The notes under the pieces are model-generated. The model made no database searches. It was not told the origin of the DNA and saw nothing but the letters and a program-made list of their open reading frames with translations. The translations under genes were made by a program, and so were the position numbers. A stretch of DNA of 64,000 bases, taken from Streptomyces atroolivaceus (GTDB taxonomy: Bacteria; Actinomycetota; Actinomycetes; Streptomycetales; Streptomycetaceae). Every line of letters starts with the position of its first letter. The first letter of the stretch is position 1. Location of the stretch: NCBI RefSeq assembly GCF_000717025.1, contig NZ_JNXG01000015.1:186001-250000 (forward strand). Direction: 5' to 3'. Of this stretch, positions 15,192 through 23,158 are shown one piece after another.

Positions 15192-16529
15192 GTGAAGGAA
15201 ATCCTGGACGCGATCCAATCGCAGGACAGCACAGCCGCGGACTTCGCAGCGCTGTCCATCCCCGAGTCGTACCGCGCGGTGACCGTGCACAAGGACGAGG
15301 CCGAGATGTTCTCCGGCGTCGCCAGCCGCGACAAGGACCCCCGCAAGTCCCTCCACATCGAGGACGTGCCGGTGCCCGAGCTCGGCCCGGGCGAGGCCCT
15401 GGTGGCGGTCATGGCCAGCTCGGTCAACTACAACTCCGTGTGGACGTCGATCTTCGAGCCCGTCTCGACCTTCGGCTTCCTGGAGCGGTACGGCAAGCTC
15501 AGCGACCTCAGCAAGCGCCACGACCTCCCGTACCACGTCATCGGCTCCGACCTGGCGGGCGTCGTCCTGCGCACCGGGCCCGGCGTCAACGCCTGGAACC
15601 CGGGCGACGAGGTCGTCGCGCACTGCCTGTCCGTCGAGCTCGAGTCGAGTGACGGCCACAACGACACGATGCTCGACCCCGAGCAGCGCATCTGGGGCTT
15701 CGAGACCAACTTCGGCGGCCTGGCGGAGATCGCCCTGGTCAAGTCGAACCAGCTGATGCCGAAGCCGAAGCACCTCAGCTGGGAGGAGGCCGCGTCCCCG
15801 GGCCTGGTCAACTCCACCGCGTACCGCCAGCTCGTCTCGCGCAACGGCGCCGGCATGAAGCAGGGCGACAACGTGCTGATCTGGGGTGCGAGCGGCGGAC
15901 TCGGTTCGTACGCCACACAGTTCGCGCTGGCCGGCGGCGCCAACCCGATCTGCGTCGTCTCCAGCGACCAGAAGGCGGAGATCTGCCGGAAGATGGGCGC
16001 GAGCGCGATCATCGACCGCAACGCCGAGGGCTACAAGTTCTGGAAGGACGAGCACAACCAGGACCCGCGCGAGTGGAAGCGCTTCGGCAAGCGCATCCGT
16101 GAGCTGACCGGCGGCGAGGACGTGGACATCGTCTTCGAGCACCCGGGACGTGAGACCTTCGGCGCGAGCGTGTACGTGACCCGGAAGGGCGGCACCATCG
16201 TGACCTGCGCCTCGACCTCGGGCTACAACCACGAGTACGACAACCGCTACCTGTGGATGTCGCTGAAGCGGATCATCGGCTCGCACTTCGCCAACTACCG
16301 CGAGGCGTGGGAGGCGAACCGGCTGATCGCCAAGGGGAAGATCCACCCGACACTCTCCAAGGTCTACTCCCTGGAGGACACCGGCCAGGCCGCCTACGAC
16401 GTGCACCGCAACCTCCACCAAGGCAAGGTCGGCGTCCTCGCGCTGGCGCCCCGCGAGGGCCTGGGCGTGCGTGACACGGAACTCCGCGAACAGCACATCG
16501 ACGCCATCAACCGCTTCCGCAACGTCTGA
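15192..16529 (+). CDS. ccr: crotonyl-CoA carboxylase/reductase
   Basis: 445 residues from GTG 15192, with GGAGG 8 bases upstream. This MDR-family enzyme reduces crotonyl-CoA with NADPH and fixes CO2 to give (2S)-ethylmalonyl-CoA in the cytoplasm. The four residues reported for CO2 binding in the Kitasatospora enzyme (N81, F170, E171, H365, from memory) occur here at exactly those numbers: Asn81 (15432), Phe170-Glu171 (15699-15704) and His365 (16284). The NADPH loop is WGASGGLGSYATQFA (~232-246). It opens the five-gene ethylmalonyl-CoA operon, and its product is also a polyketide extender unit. Confidence 0.97.
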   Translation: MKEILDAIQSQDSTAADFAALSIPESYRAVTVHKDEAEMFSGVASRDKDPRKSLHIEDVPVPELGPGEALVAVMASSVNYNSVWTSIFEPVSTFGFLERYGKLSDLSKRHDLPYHVIGSDLAGVVLRTGPGVNAWNPGDEVVAHCLSVELESSDGHNDTMLDPEQRIWGFETNFGGLAEIALVKSNQLMPKPKHLSWEEAASPGLVNSTAYRQLVSRNGAGMKQGDNVLIWGASGGLGSYATQFALAGGANPICVVSSDQKAEICRKMGASAIIDRNAEGYKFWKDEHNQDPREWKRFGKRIRELTGGEDVDIVFEHPGRETFGASVYVTRKGGTIVTCASTSGYNHEYDNRYLWMSLKRIIGSHFANYREAWEANRLIAKGKIHPTLSKVYSLEDTGQAAYDVHRNLHQGKVGVLALAPREGLGVRDTELREQHIDAINRFRNV

Positions 16530-16537
16530 GGTCGACG

Positions 16538-18550
16538 ATGACCGAACGTCAGAAGGACCGTCCGTGGCTCATGCGGACGTACGCCGGTCACTCGACCGCC
16601 GAGGCGTCCAACGAGCTCTACCGGCGCAACCTCGCCAAGGGCCAGACGGGTCTCTCGGTCGCCTTCGACCTGCCCACGCAGACCGGCTACGACCCCGACC
16701 ACGTCCTCGCCCGCGGTGAGGTGGGCCGGGTCGGGGTGCCCGTCTCGCACCTCGGTGACATGCGGCGGCTGTTCCAGGACATCCCCCTGGAGCAGATGAA
16801 CACCTCGATGACGATCAACGCCACCGCGATGTGGCTGCTGGCCCTGTACCAGGTGGTCGCGGAGGAACAGGGCGCGGACCCCGACAGGCTCCAGGGCACG
16901 ACGCAGAACGACATCGTGAAGGAGTACCTGTCGCGGGGGACGCACGTCTTCCCGCCGGGCCCCTCGCTGCGGCTGACGACCGACATGATCACGTACACGG
17001 TCAACCGCATCCCGAAGTGGAACCCGATCAACATCTGCAGTTACCACCTGCAGGAGGCGGGAGCCACTCCGGTACAGGAGATCGCGTACGCCATGTCGAC
17101 GGCCATAGCGGTGCTCGACGCGGTGCGGGACTCCGGCCAGGTTCCCGAGGAGCGGTTCGGCGACGTCGTCGCCCGCATCTCCTTCTTCGTGAACGCGGGC
17201 GTCCGCTTCATCGAGGAGATGTGCAAGATGCGCGCCTTCGGCCGCATCTGGGACCAGGTCACGCGCGAGCGGTACGGCATCACGAACCCCAGGCAGCGGC
17301 GCTTCCGCTACGGCGTGCAGGTCAACTCCCTGGGGCTGACCGAGGCCCAGCCGGAGAACAACGTCCAGCGCATCGTGCTGGAGATGCTGGCCGTCACCCT
17401 CTCCAAGGACGCCCGCGCCCGCGCCGTGCAGCTGCCCGCCTGGAACGAGGCTCTCGGACTGCCGCGCCCCTGGGACCAGCAGTGGTCGCTCCGCATCCAG
17501 CAGGTGCTGGCGCACGAGAGCGATCTGCTGGAGTACGAGGACATCTTCGCCGGTTCGCATGTCATCGAGGCCAAGGTCGACGAGCTGGTCACCGAGTCGC
17601 TGGCCGAGATCGACCGGATCCAGCAGATGGGCGGCGCGATGGCCGCCGTGGAGTCCGGCTACCTCAAGTCGGAGCTCGTCTCCTCGCACGCCGTCCGGCG
17701 GGCCCGGATCGAGGGCGGCGAGGAGAAGATCGTCGGGGTCAACATCTACGAGACGACCGAGCCCAGCCCGCTGACCGCCGACCTGGACGCGGCGATCATG
17801 ACGGTGGACCCCGAGAACGAGGCCCGGGTCGTCGCCGCGCTGCACGAGTGGCGTGACAACCGCGACGAGGCCCGGGCCACCGAGGCGCTCACGGCCCTGA
17901 AGAAGGCCGCGGCGGGAACCGCGAACATGATGGAGGCGACCGTCGAGTGCGCTCGGGCCGGCGTCACCACAGGTGAGTGGTCCTGGGCCCTGCGCGACGT
18001 GTTCGGCGAGTTCCGGGCCCCGACGGGCGTCTCGTCGGCGCCCGTGGCCGTCACCGCGGAGGCGGGGACGCCGCTCGCCCTGGTCCGCGAGAAGGTCTCC
18101 CGCACCGCCGACGACCTCGGCGTCGGCCGACTGCGCCTGCTGGTCGGCAAACCGGGCCTCGACGGGCACTCCAACGGCGCGGAGCAGATCGCCGTACGTG
18201 CCAGGGACGCCGGTTTCGAGGTGGTCTACCAGGGGATCAGGCTGACGCCCGAGCAGATCACGGACGCCGCACTGGCCGAGGACGTGCACTGCGTCGGCCT
18301 GTCCATCCTGTCCGGCTCGCACGCCGAGCTGGTGCCGGACGTGCTGAACCGGCTGCGCGAGGCCGGTGCGCCGGACATCCCGGTCATCGCGGGCGGCATC
18401 ATTCCACCGGCCGACGCGAACGCCCTCATCGCGGCCGGCGTCGCCGCCGTCTTCACGCCCAAGGACTTCGGCATCACGGAAATCATCGGCCGTATCGTCG
18501 ACGAGATCCGGAAAGCGAACAAGCTCGAACCTCTGGAGGTCCCCGCATGA
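16538..18550 (+). CDS. ecm: ethylmalonyl-CoA mutase (MeaA-type, B12-dependent)
   Basis: 670 residues; ATG 16538 follows ccr by 8 bases. It isomerises (2R)-ethylmalonyl-CoA to methylsuccinyl-CoA. The N-terminal TIM barrel (~1-510) has YAGHSTAEASNELYRRNL and FDLPTQTGYDPDH, typical of acyl-CoA mutases; the C-terminal cobalamin domain (~535-665) has the DxHxxG base-off motif in GLDGHSNGAEQ (~541), with the later GLSILSGSH and GGIIPP loops. Fusion of both domains in ~670 residues fits MeaA/Ecm and is shorter than large-subunit methylmalonyl-CoA mutase. Its place directly after ccr settles ethylmalonyl-CoA as the substrate. It ends in ATGA with the next gene. Confidence 0.96.
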   Translation: MTERQKDRPWLMRTYAGHSTAEASNELYRRNLAKGQTGLSVAFDLPTQTGYDPDHVLARGEVGRVGVPVSHLGDMRRLFQDIPLEQMNTSMTINATAMWLLALYQVVAEEQGADPDRLQGTTQNDIVKEYLSRGTHVFPPGPSLRLTTDMITYTVNRIPKWNPINICSYHLQEAGATPVQEIAYAMSTAIAVLDAVRDSGQVPEERFGDVVARISFFVNAGVRFIEEMCKMRAFGRIWDQVTRERYGITNPRQRRFRYGVQVNSLGLTEAQPENNVQRIVLEMLAVTLSKDARARAVQLPAWNEALGLPRPWDQQWSLRIQQVLAHESDLLEYEDIFAGSHVIEAKVDELVTESLAEIDRIQQMGGAMAAVESGYLKSELVSSHAVRRARIEGGEEKIVGVNIYETTEPSPLTADLDAAIMTVDPENEARVVAALHEWRDNRDEARATEALTALKKAAAGTANMMEATVECARAGVTTGEWSWALRDVFGEFRAPTGVSSAPVAVTAEAGTPLALVREKVSRTADDLGVGRLRLLVGKPGLDGHSNGAEQIAVRARDAGFEVVYQGIRLTPEQITDAALAEDVHCVGLSILSGSHAELVPDVLNRLREAGAPDIPVIAGGIIPPADANALIAAGVAAVFTPKDFGITEIIGRIVDEIRKANKLEPLEVPA

Positions 18551-19572
18551 CCACGCCCAGCCCGTCGCCCGCCGCCACCCCGATCTCGGGCGGCTCCGCC
18601 GCGCGCCACTCCGCCCCCGTGAACCGTCTGCGTCCGCGGCGTTCCTGTCTGGCGGTGCCGGGCTCCAACCCGCGGTTCCTGGAGAAGGCCCAGGGACTGC
18701 CGGCCGACCAGGTCTTCCTTGATCTGGAGGACGCCTGCGCGCCGCTCGCCAAGGAGGGCGCCCGGCACCACATCGTCGACGCACTCAACAACGGCGACTG
18801 GACCGGCAAGACCCGGGTCGTCCGGGTGAACGACTGGACGACGCACTGGACCTACCGCGACGTCATCACGGTCGTCGAGGGCGCTGGCCCGAACCTCGAC
18901 TGCATCATGCTGCCGAAGGTCCAGGACGCCCAGCAGGTCGTCGCCCTGGACCTGCTGCTGACCCAGATCGAGAAGACGATGGGCTTCGAGGTCGGGAAGA
19001 TCGGCATCGAGGCGCAGATCGAGAACGCCAAGGGCCTGGTGAACATCGACGACATCGCCGCCGCCTCTCCGCGCCTGGAGACCCTGATCTTCGGCCCTGC
19101 CGACTTCATGGCTTCCATCAACATGAAGACCCTGGTCGTCGGCCAGCAGCCGCCCGGCTACCCGGCGGACGCCTACCACTACATCCTGATGCGCATCCTG
19201 ATGGCGGCCCGCACGCACGACCTCCAGGCCATCGACGGCCCGTTCCTCCAGATCCGCGACGTGGACGCGTACCGCGAGGTCGCGGGCCGTGCGGCGGCGC
19301 TGGGCTTCGACGGCAAGTGGGTGCTGCACCCCGGTCAGGTCGACGCGGCGAACGAGGTGTTCTCGCCCTCGCAGGAGGACTACGACCACGCCGAGCTCAT
19401 CCTCGACGCCTACGACTGGTGCACCTCGGAGGAGGGCGGCAAGAAGGGCTCGGCGATGCTCGGCGACGAGATGATCGACGAGGCCAGCCGCAAGATGGCC
19501 CTGGTCATCGCGGGCAAGGGCCGCGCGGCCGGCATGCAGCGCACCTCCAAGTTCGAAGCGCCGGAGGCCTGA
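18547..19572 (+). CDS. L-malyl-CoA / beta-methylmalyl-CoA lyase (CitE-like)
   Basis: 341 residues; ATG 18547 overlaps the ecm stop by 4 bases, so translation is coupled. The HpcH/HpaI-CitE fold shows RSCLAVPGSNPRFLEKAQ, the acid residue in FLDLEDACAPLAKEGAR, the KIGIEAQIENAKGLVN metal-site Glu block, and GKWVLHPGQVDAAN near the end. It splits beta-methylmalyl-CoA to glyoxylate and propionyl-CoA, the last carbon-splitting step of the ethylmalonyl-CoA pathway, and may also act on malyl-CoA. Streptomyces members carry the Ser/Ala-rich leader seen here (~25 residues). Confidence 0.92.
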   Translation: MTTPSPSPAATPISGGSAARHSAPVNRLRPRRSCLAVPGSNPRFLEKAQGLPADQVFLDLEDACAPLAKEGARHHIVDALNNGDWTGKTRVVRVNDWTTHWTYRDVITVVEGAGPNLDCIMLPKVQDAQQVVALDLLLTQIEKTMGFEVGKIGIEAQIENAKGLVNIDDIAAASPRLETLIFGPADFMASINMKTLVVGQQPPGYPADAYHYILMRILMAARTHDLQAIDGPFLQIRDVDAYREVAGRAAALGFDGKWVLHPGQVDAANEVFSPSQEDYDHAELILDAYDWCTSEEGGKKGSAMLGDEMIDEASRKMALVIAGKGRAAGMQRTSKFEAPEA

Positions 19573-19574
19573 CC

Positions 19575-20102
19575 ATGCAGTTCGGACGCACATACGAGGA
19601 GTTCGAGGTCGGTGCTGTCTACAAGCACTGGCCCGGAAAGACGGTCACCGAATACGACGACCACCTCTTCTGCCTGCTGACCATGAATCATCACCCGCTG
19701 CACATGGACAGCAACTACGCCGAGAAGACGACGGATTTCGGAAAGAACGTTGTCGTAGGCAACTACATTTACTCGTTGCTGCTCGGCATGTCGGTGCCGG
19801 ACGTCTCCGGAAAGGCGATCGCCAATCTGGAGGTGGAATCCCTGAAGCACGTGGCGCCGACTTTTCACGGCGACACGATCTACGGCGAGACGACCGTGCT
19901 CGACAAGACGCCGTCGAGGTCCAGGAGCGACCGCGGCATCGTCTACGTGGAGACAAAGGGCTACAAGCAGGACGGCACGCTGGTATGCGTGTTCCGCCGC
20001 AAGGTGATGGTCCCCACCGAGACGTACATCAAGGAGCGGGGCGGCGAGCAGCCCGGCCGCCCGGAGCCGATCCAGCCGCCGAGCAAGAACGTGGAGAAGT
20101 AG
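19575..20102 (+). CDS. MaoC-family mesaconyl-CoA hydratase
   Basis: 175 residues. ATG 19575 is two bases past the lyase stop; GGAGG lies within the end of that gene. A single hot-dog domain: FGRTYEEFEVGAVYKHWPG, then LFCLLTMNHHPLHMDSNYAE with the hydratase Asn/His/Asp neighbourhood, and VVVGNYIYSLLLGMSV. In the ethylmalonyl-CoA pathway it adds water to mesaconyl-CoA to give beta-methylmalyl-CoA. The Rhodobacter Mch is a double-domain protein (~340 residues); this actinobacterial form has one domain and probably dimerises to make the site. Assignment rests on the operon. Confidence 0.9.
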   Translation: MQFGRTYEEFEVGAVYKHWPGKTVTEYDDHLFCLLTMNHHPLHMDSNYAEKTTDFGKNVVVGNYIYSLLLGMSVPDVSGKAIANLEVESLKHVAPTFHGDTIYGETTVLDKTPSRSRSDRGIVYVETKGYKQDGTLVCVFRRKVMVPTETYIKERGGEQPGRPEPIQPPSKNVEK

Positions 20103-20104
20103 CC

Positions 20105-21310
20105 ATGAGCCGACTCGCGCAGACCGCCGGTCTGACGGATGTCCAGCAGGAAATCCTCTCCACGGTCCGGGATTTCGTCGACAAGGAGATCATTCCTGTC
20201 GCGACCCAGCTGGAGCACCGCGACGAGTATCCGACGGAAATCGTCGAAGGGCTCAAAGAACTCGGCCTGTTCGGGCTGATGATTCCGGAGGAGTACGGCG
20301 GTCTGGGCGAGTCGCTCCTCACCTACGCGCTGTGCGTCGAGGAGATCGCCCGGGGCTGGATGAGCGTGTCGGGCATCATCAACACGCACTTCATCGTCGC
20401 CTACATGCTCAAGCAGCACGGCACGCAGGAGCAGAAGGACACGTTCCTGCCGCGGATGGCGCTGGGCGAGGTGCGGGGCGCGTTCTCGATGTCCGAGCCG
20501 GCTCTCGGCTCCGACGTCTCCGCGATCTCGTCCAAGGGTGTGAGGGACGGCGACGAGTACGTTCTCAACGGTCAGAAGATGTGGCTGACGAACGGCGGCA
20601 CGTCCACCCTGGTCGCCGTTCTGTGCCGGAGTGACGAAGGACACCCCGAGGGAACCGCTCCGCACAAGTCGATGACGACCTTCCTGGTGGAGAAGGAGGC
20701 GGGCTTCGGCGAGGTCCGCCCCGGTCTCACCATCCCGGGGAAGATCGACAAGATGGGTTACAAGGGCGTCGACACGACCGAACTCATCATGGACGGACTG
20801 CGCATTCCGGCCAATCGTGTGCTGGGTGGCACCACCGGCCGGGGTTTTTACCAAATGATGGACGGCGTCGAGGTCGGACGGGTGAATGTCGCCGCACGTG
20901 GTTGCGGGGTCGCGCAGCGTGCGTTCGAGCTGGGCGTCTCGTACGCCCAGCAGCGCCAGACCTTCGGAAAACCGATCGCCCAGCACCAGGCGATCCAGTT
21001 CAAACTGGCTGAAATGGCCACCAAGGTCGAAGCGGCGCATGCGATGATGGTGAATGCAGCACGCAAGAAGGACTCCGGGGAGCGGAACGACCTGGAGGCA
21101 GGGATGGCGAAGTACCTCGCCTCCGAGTACTGCAAGGAAGTCGTCGAGGACGCCTTCCGTATCCACGGCGGTTACGGCTTCTCCAAGGAGTACGAGATCG
21201 AGCGCCTCTACCGTGAGGCACCGATGCTGCTGATCGGTGAAGGTACCGCCGAGATCCAGAAAATGATCATCGGTCGCCGGCTGCTCGAAGAGTACCGGTT
21301 CCAGGGCTGA
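20105..21310 (+). CDS. acyl-CoA dehydrogenase, probable methylsuccinyl-CoA dehydrogenase
   Basis: 401 residues; ATG 20105 is two bases after the preceding stop. Standard flavin dehydrogenase layout: helical N-domain, FSMSEPALGSDVSAI and MWLTNGGTSTLVAV for FAD and substrate, and a C-domain with QRQTFGKPIAQHQAIQFKLA and RIHGGYGFSKEYEIERLYRE, then LLIGEGTAEIQK, which contains the catalytic Glu region. It would oxidise (2S)-methylsuccinyl-CoA to mesaconyl-CoA, passing electrons to ETF. It is shorter than the ~550-residue proteobacterial Mcd, so it is a separate ACAD lineage in the same pathway slot. Last gene of the operon; no clear terminator follows. Confidence 0.9.
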   Translation: MSRLAQTAGLTDVQQEILSTVRDFVDKEIIPVATQLEHRDEYPTEIVEGLKELGLFGLMIPEEYGGLGESLLTYALCVEEIARGWMSVSGIINTHFIVAYMLKQHGTQEQKDTFLPRMALGEVRGAFSMSEPALGSDVSAISSKGVRDGDEYVLNGQKMWLTNGGTSTLVAVLCRSDEGHPEGTAPHKSMTTFLVEKEAGFGEVRPGLTIPGKIDKMGYKGVDTTELIMDGLRIPANRVLGGTTGRGFYQMMDGVEVGRVNVAARGCGVAQRAFELGVSYAQQRQTFGKPIAQHQAIQFKLAEMATKVEAAHAMMVNAARKKDSGERNDLEAGMAKYLASEYCKEVVEDAFRIHGGYGFSKEYEIERLYREAPMLLIGEGTAEIQKMIIGRRLLEEYRFQG

Positions 21311-21491
21311 ATGTCCGATTCGAGGTGATTTGGTGGCGAAGAACATCACACCCGGTCACTCCTGTCCGGAGCCTTTCAGCTGTCCGACTCGGCTGCTGGC
21401 TTGCCCAGTTGCCGCTCGCACCCGATAGCATCGCCGGAAAGCCGCCGTCCCCCCGTTGCCAGCGCGGCATCATCCGCTACGAAGGTCATCC

Positions 21492-22139
21492 ATGCCCGAC
21501 AGTCAGAACTCTGCACCACGCGGCGGGGTCCGCCTTGCGCGCGGAGCTTCGCCGTGGCTCCTCCCGACCGTCGCCACCGCGGCGCTCAGCATCGCCCGGG
21601 CCCGCCGGTCCGGACGCTGGGCCGCTGTGGCCGTGCCCACCACCGCGCTCGCGGCGGGCATGCTGTGGTTCTTCCGCGACCCCGAGCGCGAGATCACCCA
21701 GGGCCGCGTCATCTCGCCGGCCGACGGCGTGGTGCAGAGCATCATGCCGTGGAAGGACGGGCGCACCCGCGTCGCGATCTTCATGAGCCCGCTGAATGTT
21801 CACGTCAACCGGGCGCCCCTGTCCGGCACCGTGACCTCGGTCGAGCACATCCCGGGTGGCTTCGTCCCGGCGTTCAACAAGGAGAGCGAGAACAACGAGC
21901 GCGTTGTCTGGCACTTCGACACCGAGCTCGGCGACATCGAGATGGTGCAGATCGCGGGAGCGGTCGCCCGTCGCATCGTCCCCTACATCCCGCAGGGTAC
22001 GAAGGTGGAGCAGGGCGAACGCATCGGCCTGATCCGCTTCGGATCGCGCGTGGACATCTACCTTCCGGAAGGTGTCGATGTCGCGGTCGAGGTAGGCCAG
22101 GCCACCACCGCGGGGGTGACTCGAATTGACCGTAGTTGA
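21492..22139 (+). CDS. psd: phosphatidylserine decarboxylase proenzyme
   Basis: 215 residues from ATG 21492 (MPDSQNSAPRGGVRL), with GAAGG 5 bases upstream; an earlier in-frame ATG is poor. It is the short PSD-A type. A hydrophobic segment (~20-55) anchors it to the membrane. FFRDPEREI, SPADGVV, MSPLNVHVNR and the Gly184-Ser185 pair in RFGSRVD, where self-cleavage makes the pyruvoyl group, are all present. It turns phosphatidylserine to phosphatidylethanolamine and overlaps pssA, which makes its substrate. Confidence 0.95.
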   Translation: MPDSQNSAPRGGVRLARGASPWLLPTVATAALSIARARRSGRWAAVAVPTTALAAGMLWFFRDPEREITQGRVISPADGVVQSIMPWKDGRTRVAIFMSPLNVHVNRAPLSGTVTSVEHIPGGFVPAFNKESENNERVVWHFDTELGDIEMVQIAGAVARRIVPYIPQGTKVEQGERIGLIRFGSRVDIYLPEGVDVAVEVGQATTAGVTRIDRS

Positions 22140-22980
22140 TCCTGAGACGCAGGCCGGCTGGGTGCCGGAGGCCGACGAGGAGGACGACACCGAGGACATG
22201 CCGCTCTCCATGCGGCTGTCGATAGCGGACACGCTCACCCTCGGTAACGCCACGTGCGGCTTCATGGCGGTGTACTTCACCACCACGGGGATCCTCATCC
22301 CGCACCTCACGGGCAGCGACGAGACGGGCATGGCCAGGCACTCCGCGGCGACCGCGGTGATCCTCATGCTCATGGCCGCCGTGTTCGACCTGTTCGACGG
22401 GCTCGTGGCGCGCAAGCTGCGCTCCTCCCCGATGGGTGCGGAGCTGGACAACCTCTCCGACCTGATCAGCTTCGGCCTCGCACCGGCGTACTTCGTCCTG
22501 GTGTACGGCATGGTCGCGGACGACGCACACCAGAGGGTGTCGGCGCTCGCGGCGATCGTGGTGCTGCTGGCGGTGGTGCTCAGGCTTGCGCGCTTCTCGT
22601 GCGTGACCTTGAAGGACGGCATGTTCCAGGGCATGCCGAGCCCCTTCGGAGCGCTCACGGTCGTCTCGATCGTGCTCCTGGAGCTGCCCTTCGTGCCGAC
22701 GCTGCTCGCGATCATCGGAGTGGCGTGGCTGATGGTCAGCCGGGTCGAGTACCCGAAGCCGCGGGGTGTCCTCGCGGTGGCGATGCTCAGCTGGATCGTG
22801 GCCGCGATGGGCCTCCTCGCCGCCTGGGCGTTCGACGCGCCCGGCGGCCAGCTGCTCCTGCAGACCGGCTGCGCGCTGCAGGTCGTCCTGGGGGCGGTGA
22901 TCCCGCTCTTCGCCACGGCACGGCGGGTGAACACCTTCCGCGACAACCGGCGCGAAGCCCGGGCGGCGCAGCTCCCGTAG
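22126..22980 (+). CDS. pssA: CDP-diacylglycerol-serine O-phosphatidyltransferase
   Basis: 284 residues if translation starts at TTG 22126, inside psd (14-base overlap). Later in-frame starts are GTG 22162 and ATG 22198; the catalytic part begins after all of them. The CDP-alcohol phosphotransferase motif is complete: DGLVAR, seven residues, G, then D and D in AELDNLSD (~82-104). About eight membrane helices follow. It makes phosphatidylserine from CDP-diacylglycerol and serine for Psd. The pair is closed by a strong terminator at 23001-23033. Confidence 0.94.
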   Translation: MTVVDPETQAGWVPEADEEDDTEDMPLSMRLSIADTLTLGNATCGFMAVYFTTTGILIPHLTGSDETGMARHSAATAVILMLMAAVFDLFDGLVARKLRSSPMGAELDNLSDLISFGLAPAYFVLVYGMVADDAHQRVSALAAIVVLLAVVLRLARFSCVTLKDGMFQGMPSPFGALTVVSIVLLELPFVPTLLAIIGVAWLMVSRVEYPKPRGVLAVAMLSWIVAAMGLLAAWAFDAPGGQLLLQTGCALQVVLGAVIPLFATARRVNTFRDNRREARAAQLP

Positions 22981-23000
22981 CCACGCCGACGCGACTCCAC

Positions 23001-23033
23001 GAGGGCCCGGATGCTTCCCGCATCCGGGCCCTC
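23001..23033 (+). terminator. strong intrinsic-type terminator after pssA
   Basis: GAGGGCCCGGATGC (23001-23014), loop TTCCC, GCATCCGGGCCCTC (23020-23033): a perfect 14-bp stem, 21 bases after the pssA stop. There is no U tract, as usual in Streptomyces. Confidence 0.9.
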
Positions 23034-23158
23034 GGTGCGTGCGGTGGCCGTCGGCTCGACGCACGGTGCGCGCCGGGCGCACCGGCAGGGCGCCGGGCGC
23101 ACACCGCTGCTGCCGTCAGCGGGTGCGCAGCCGCCTCTCCCGGGGGACGCTTGAGAAC

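Noticed and set aside
16394..18784. 796-codon leftward ORF antisense to ecm.
   Set aside because: Shadow of the mutase gene; no recognisable domain and it spans two real genes.
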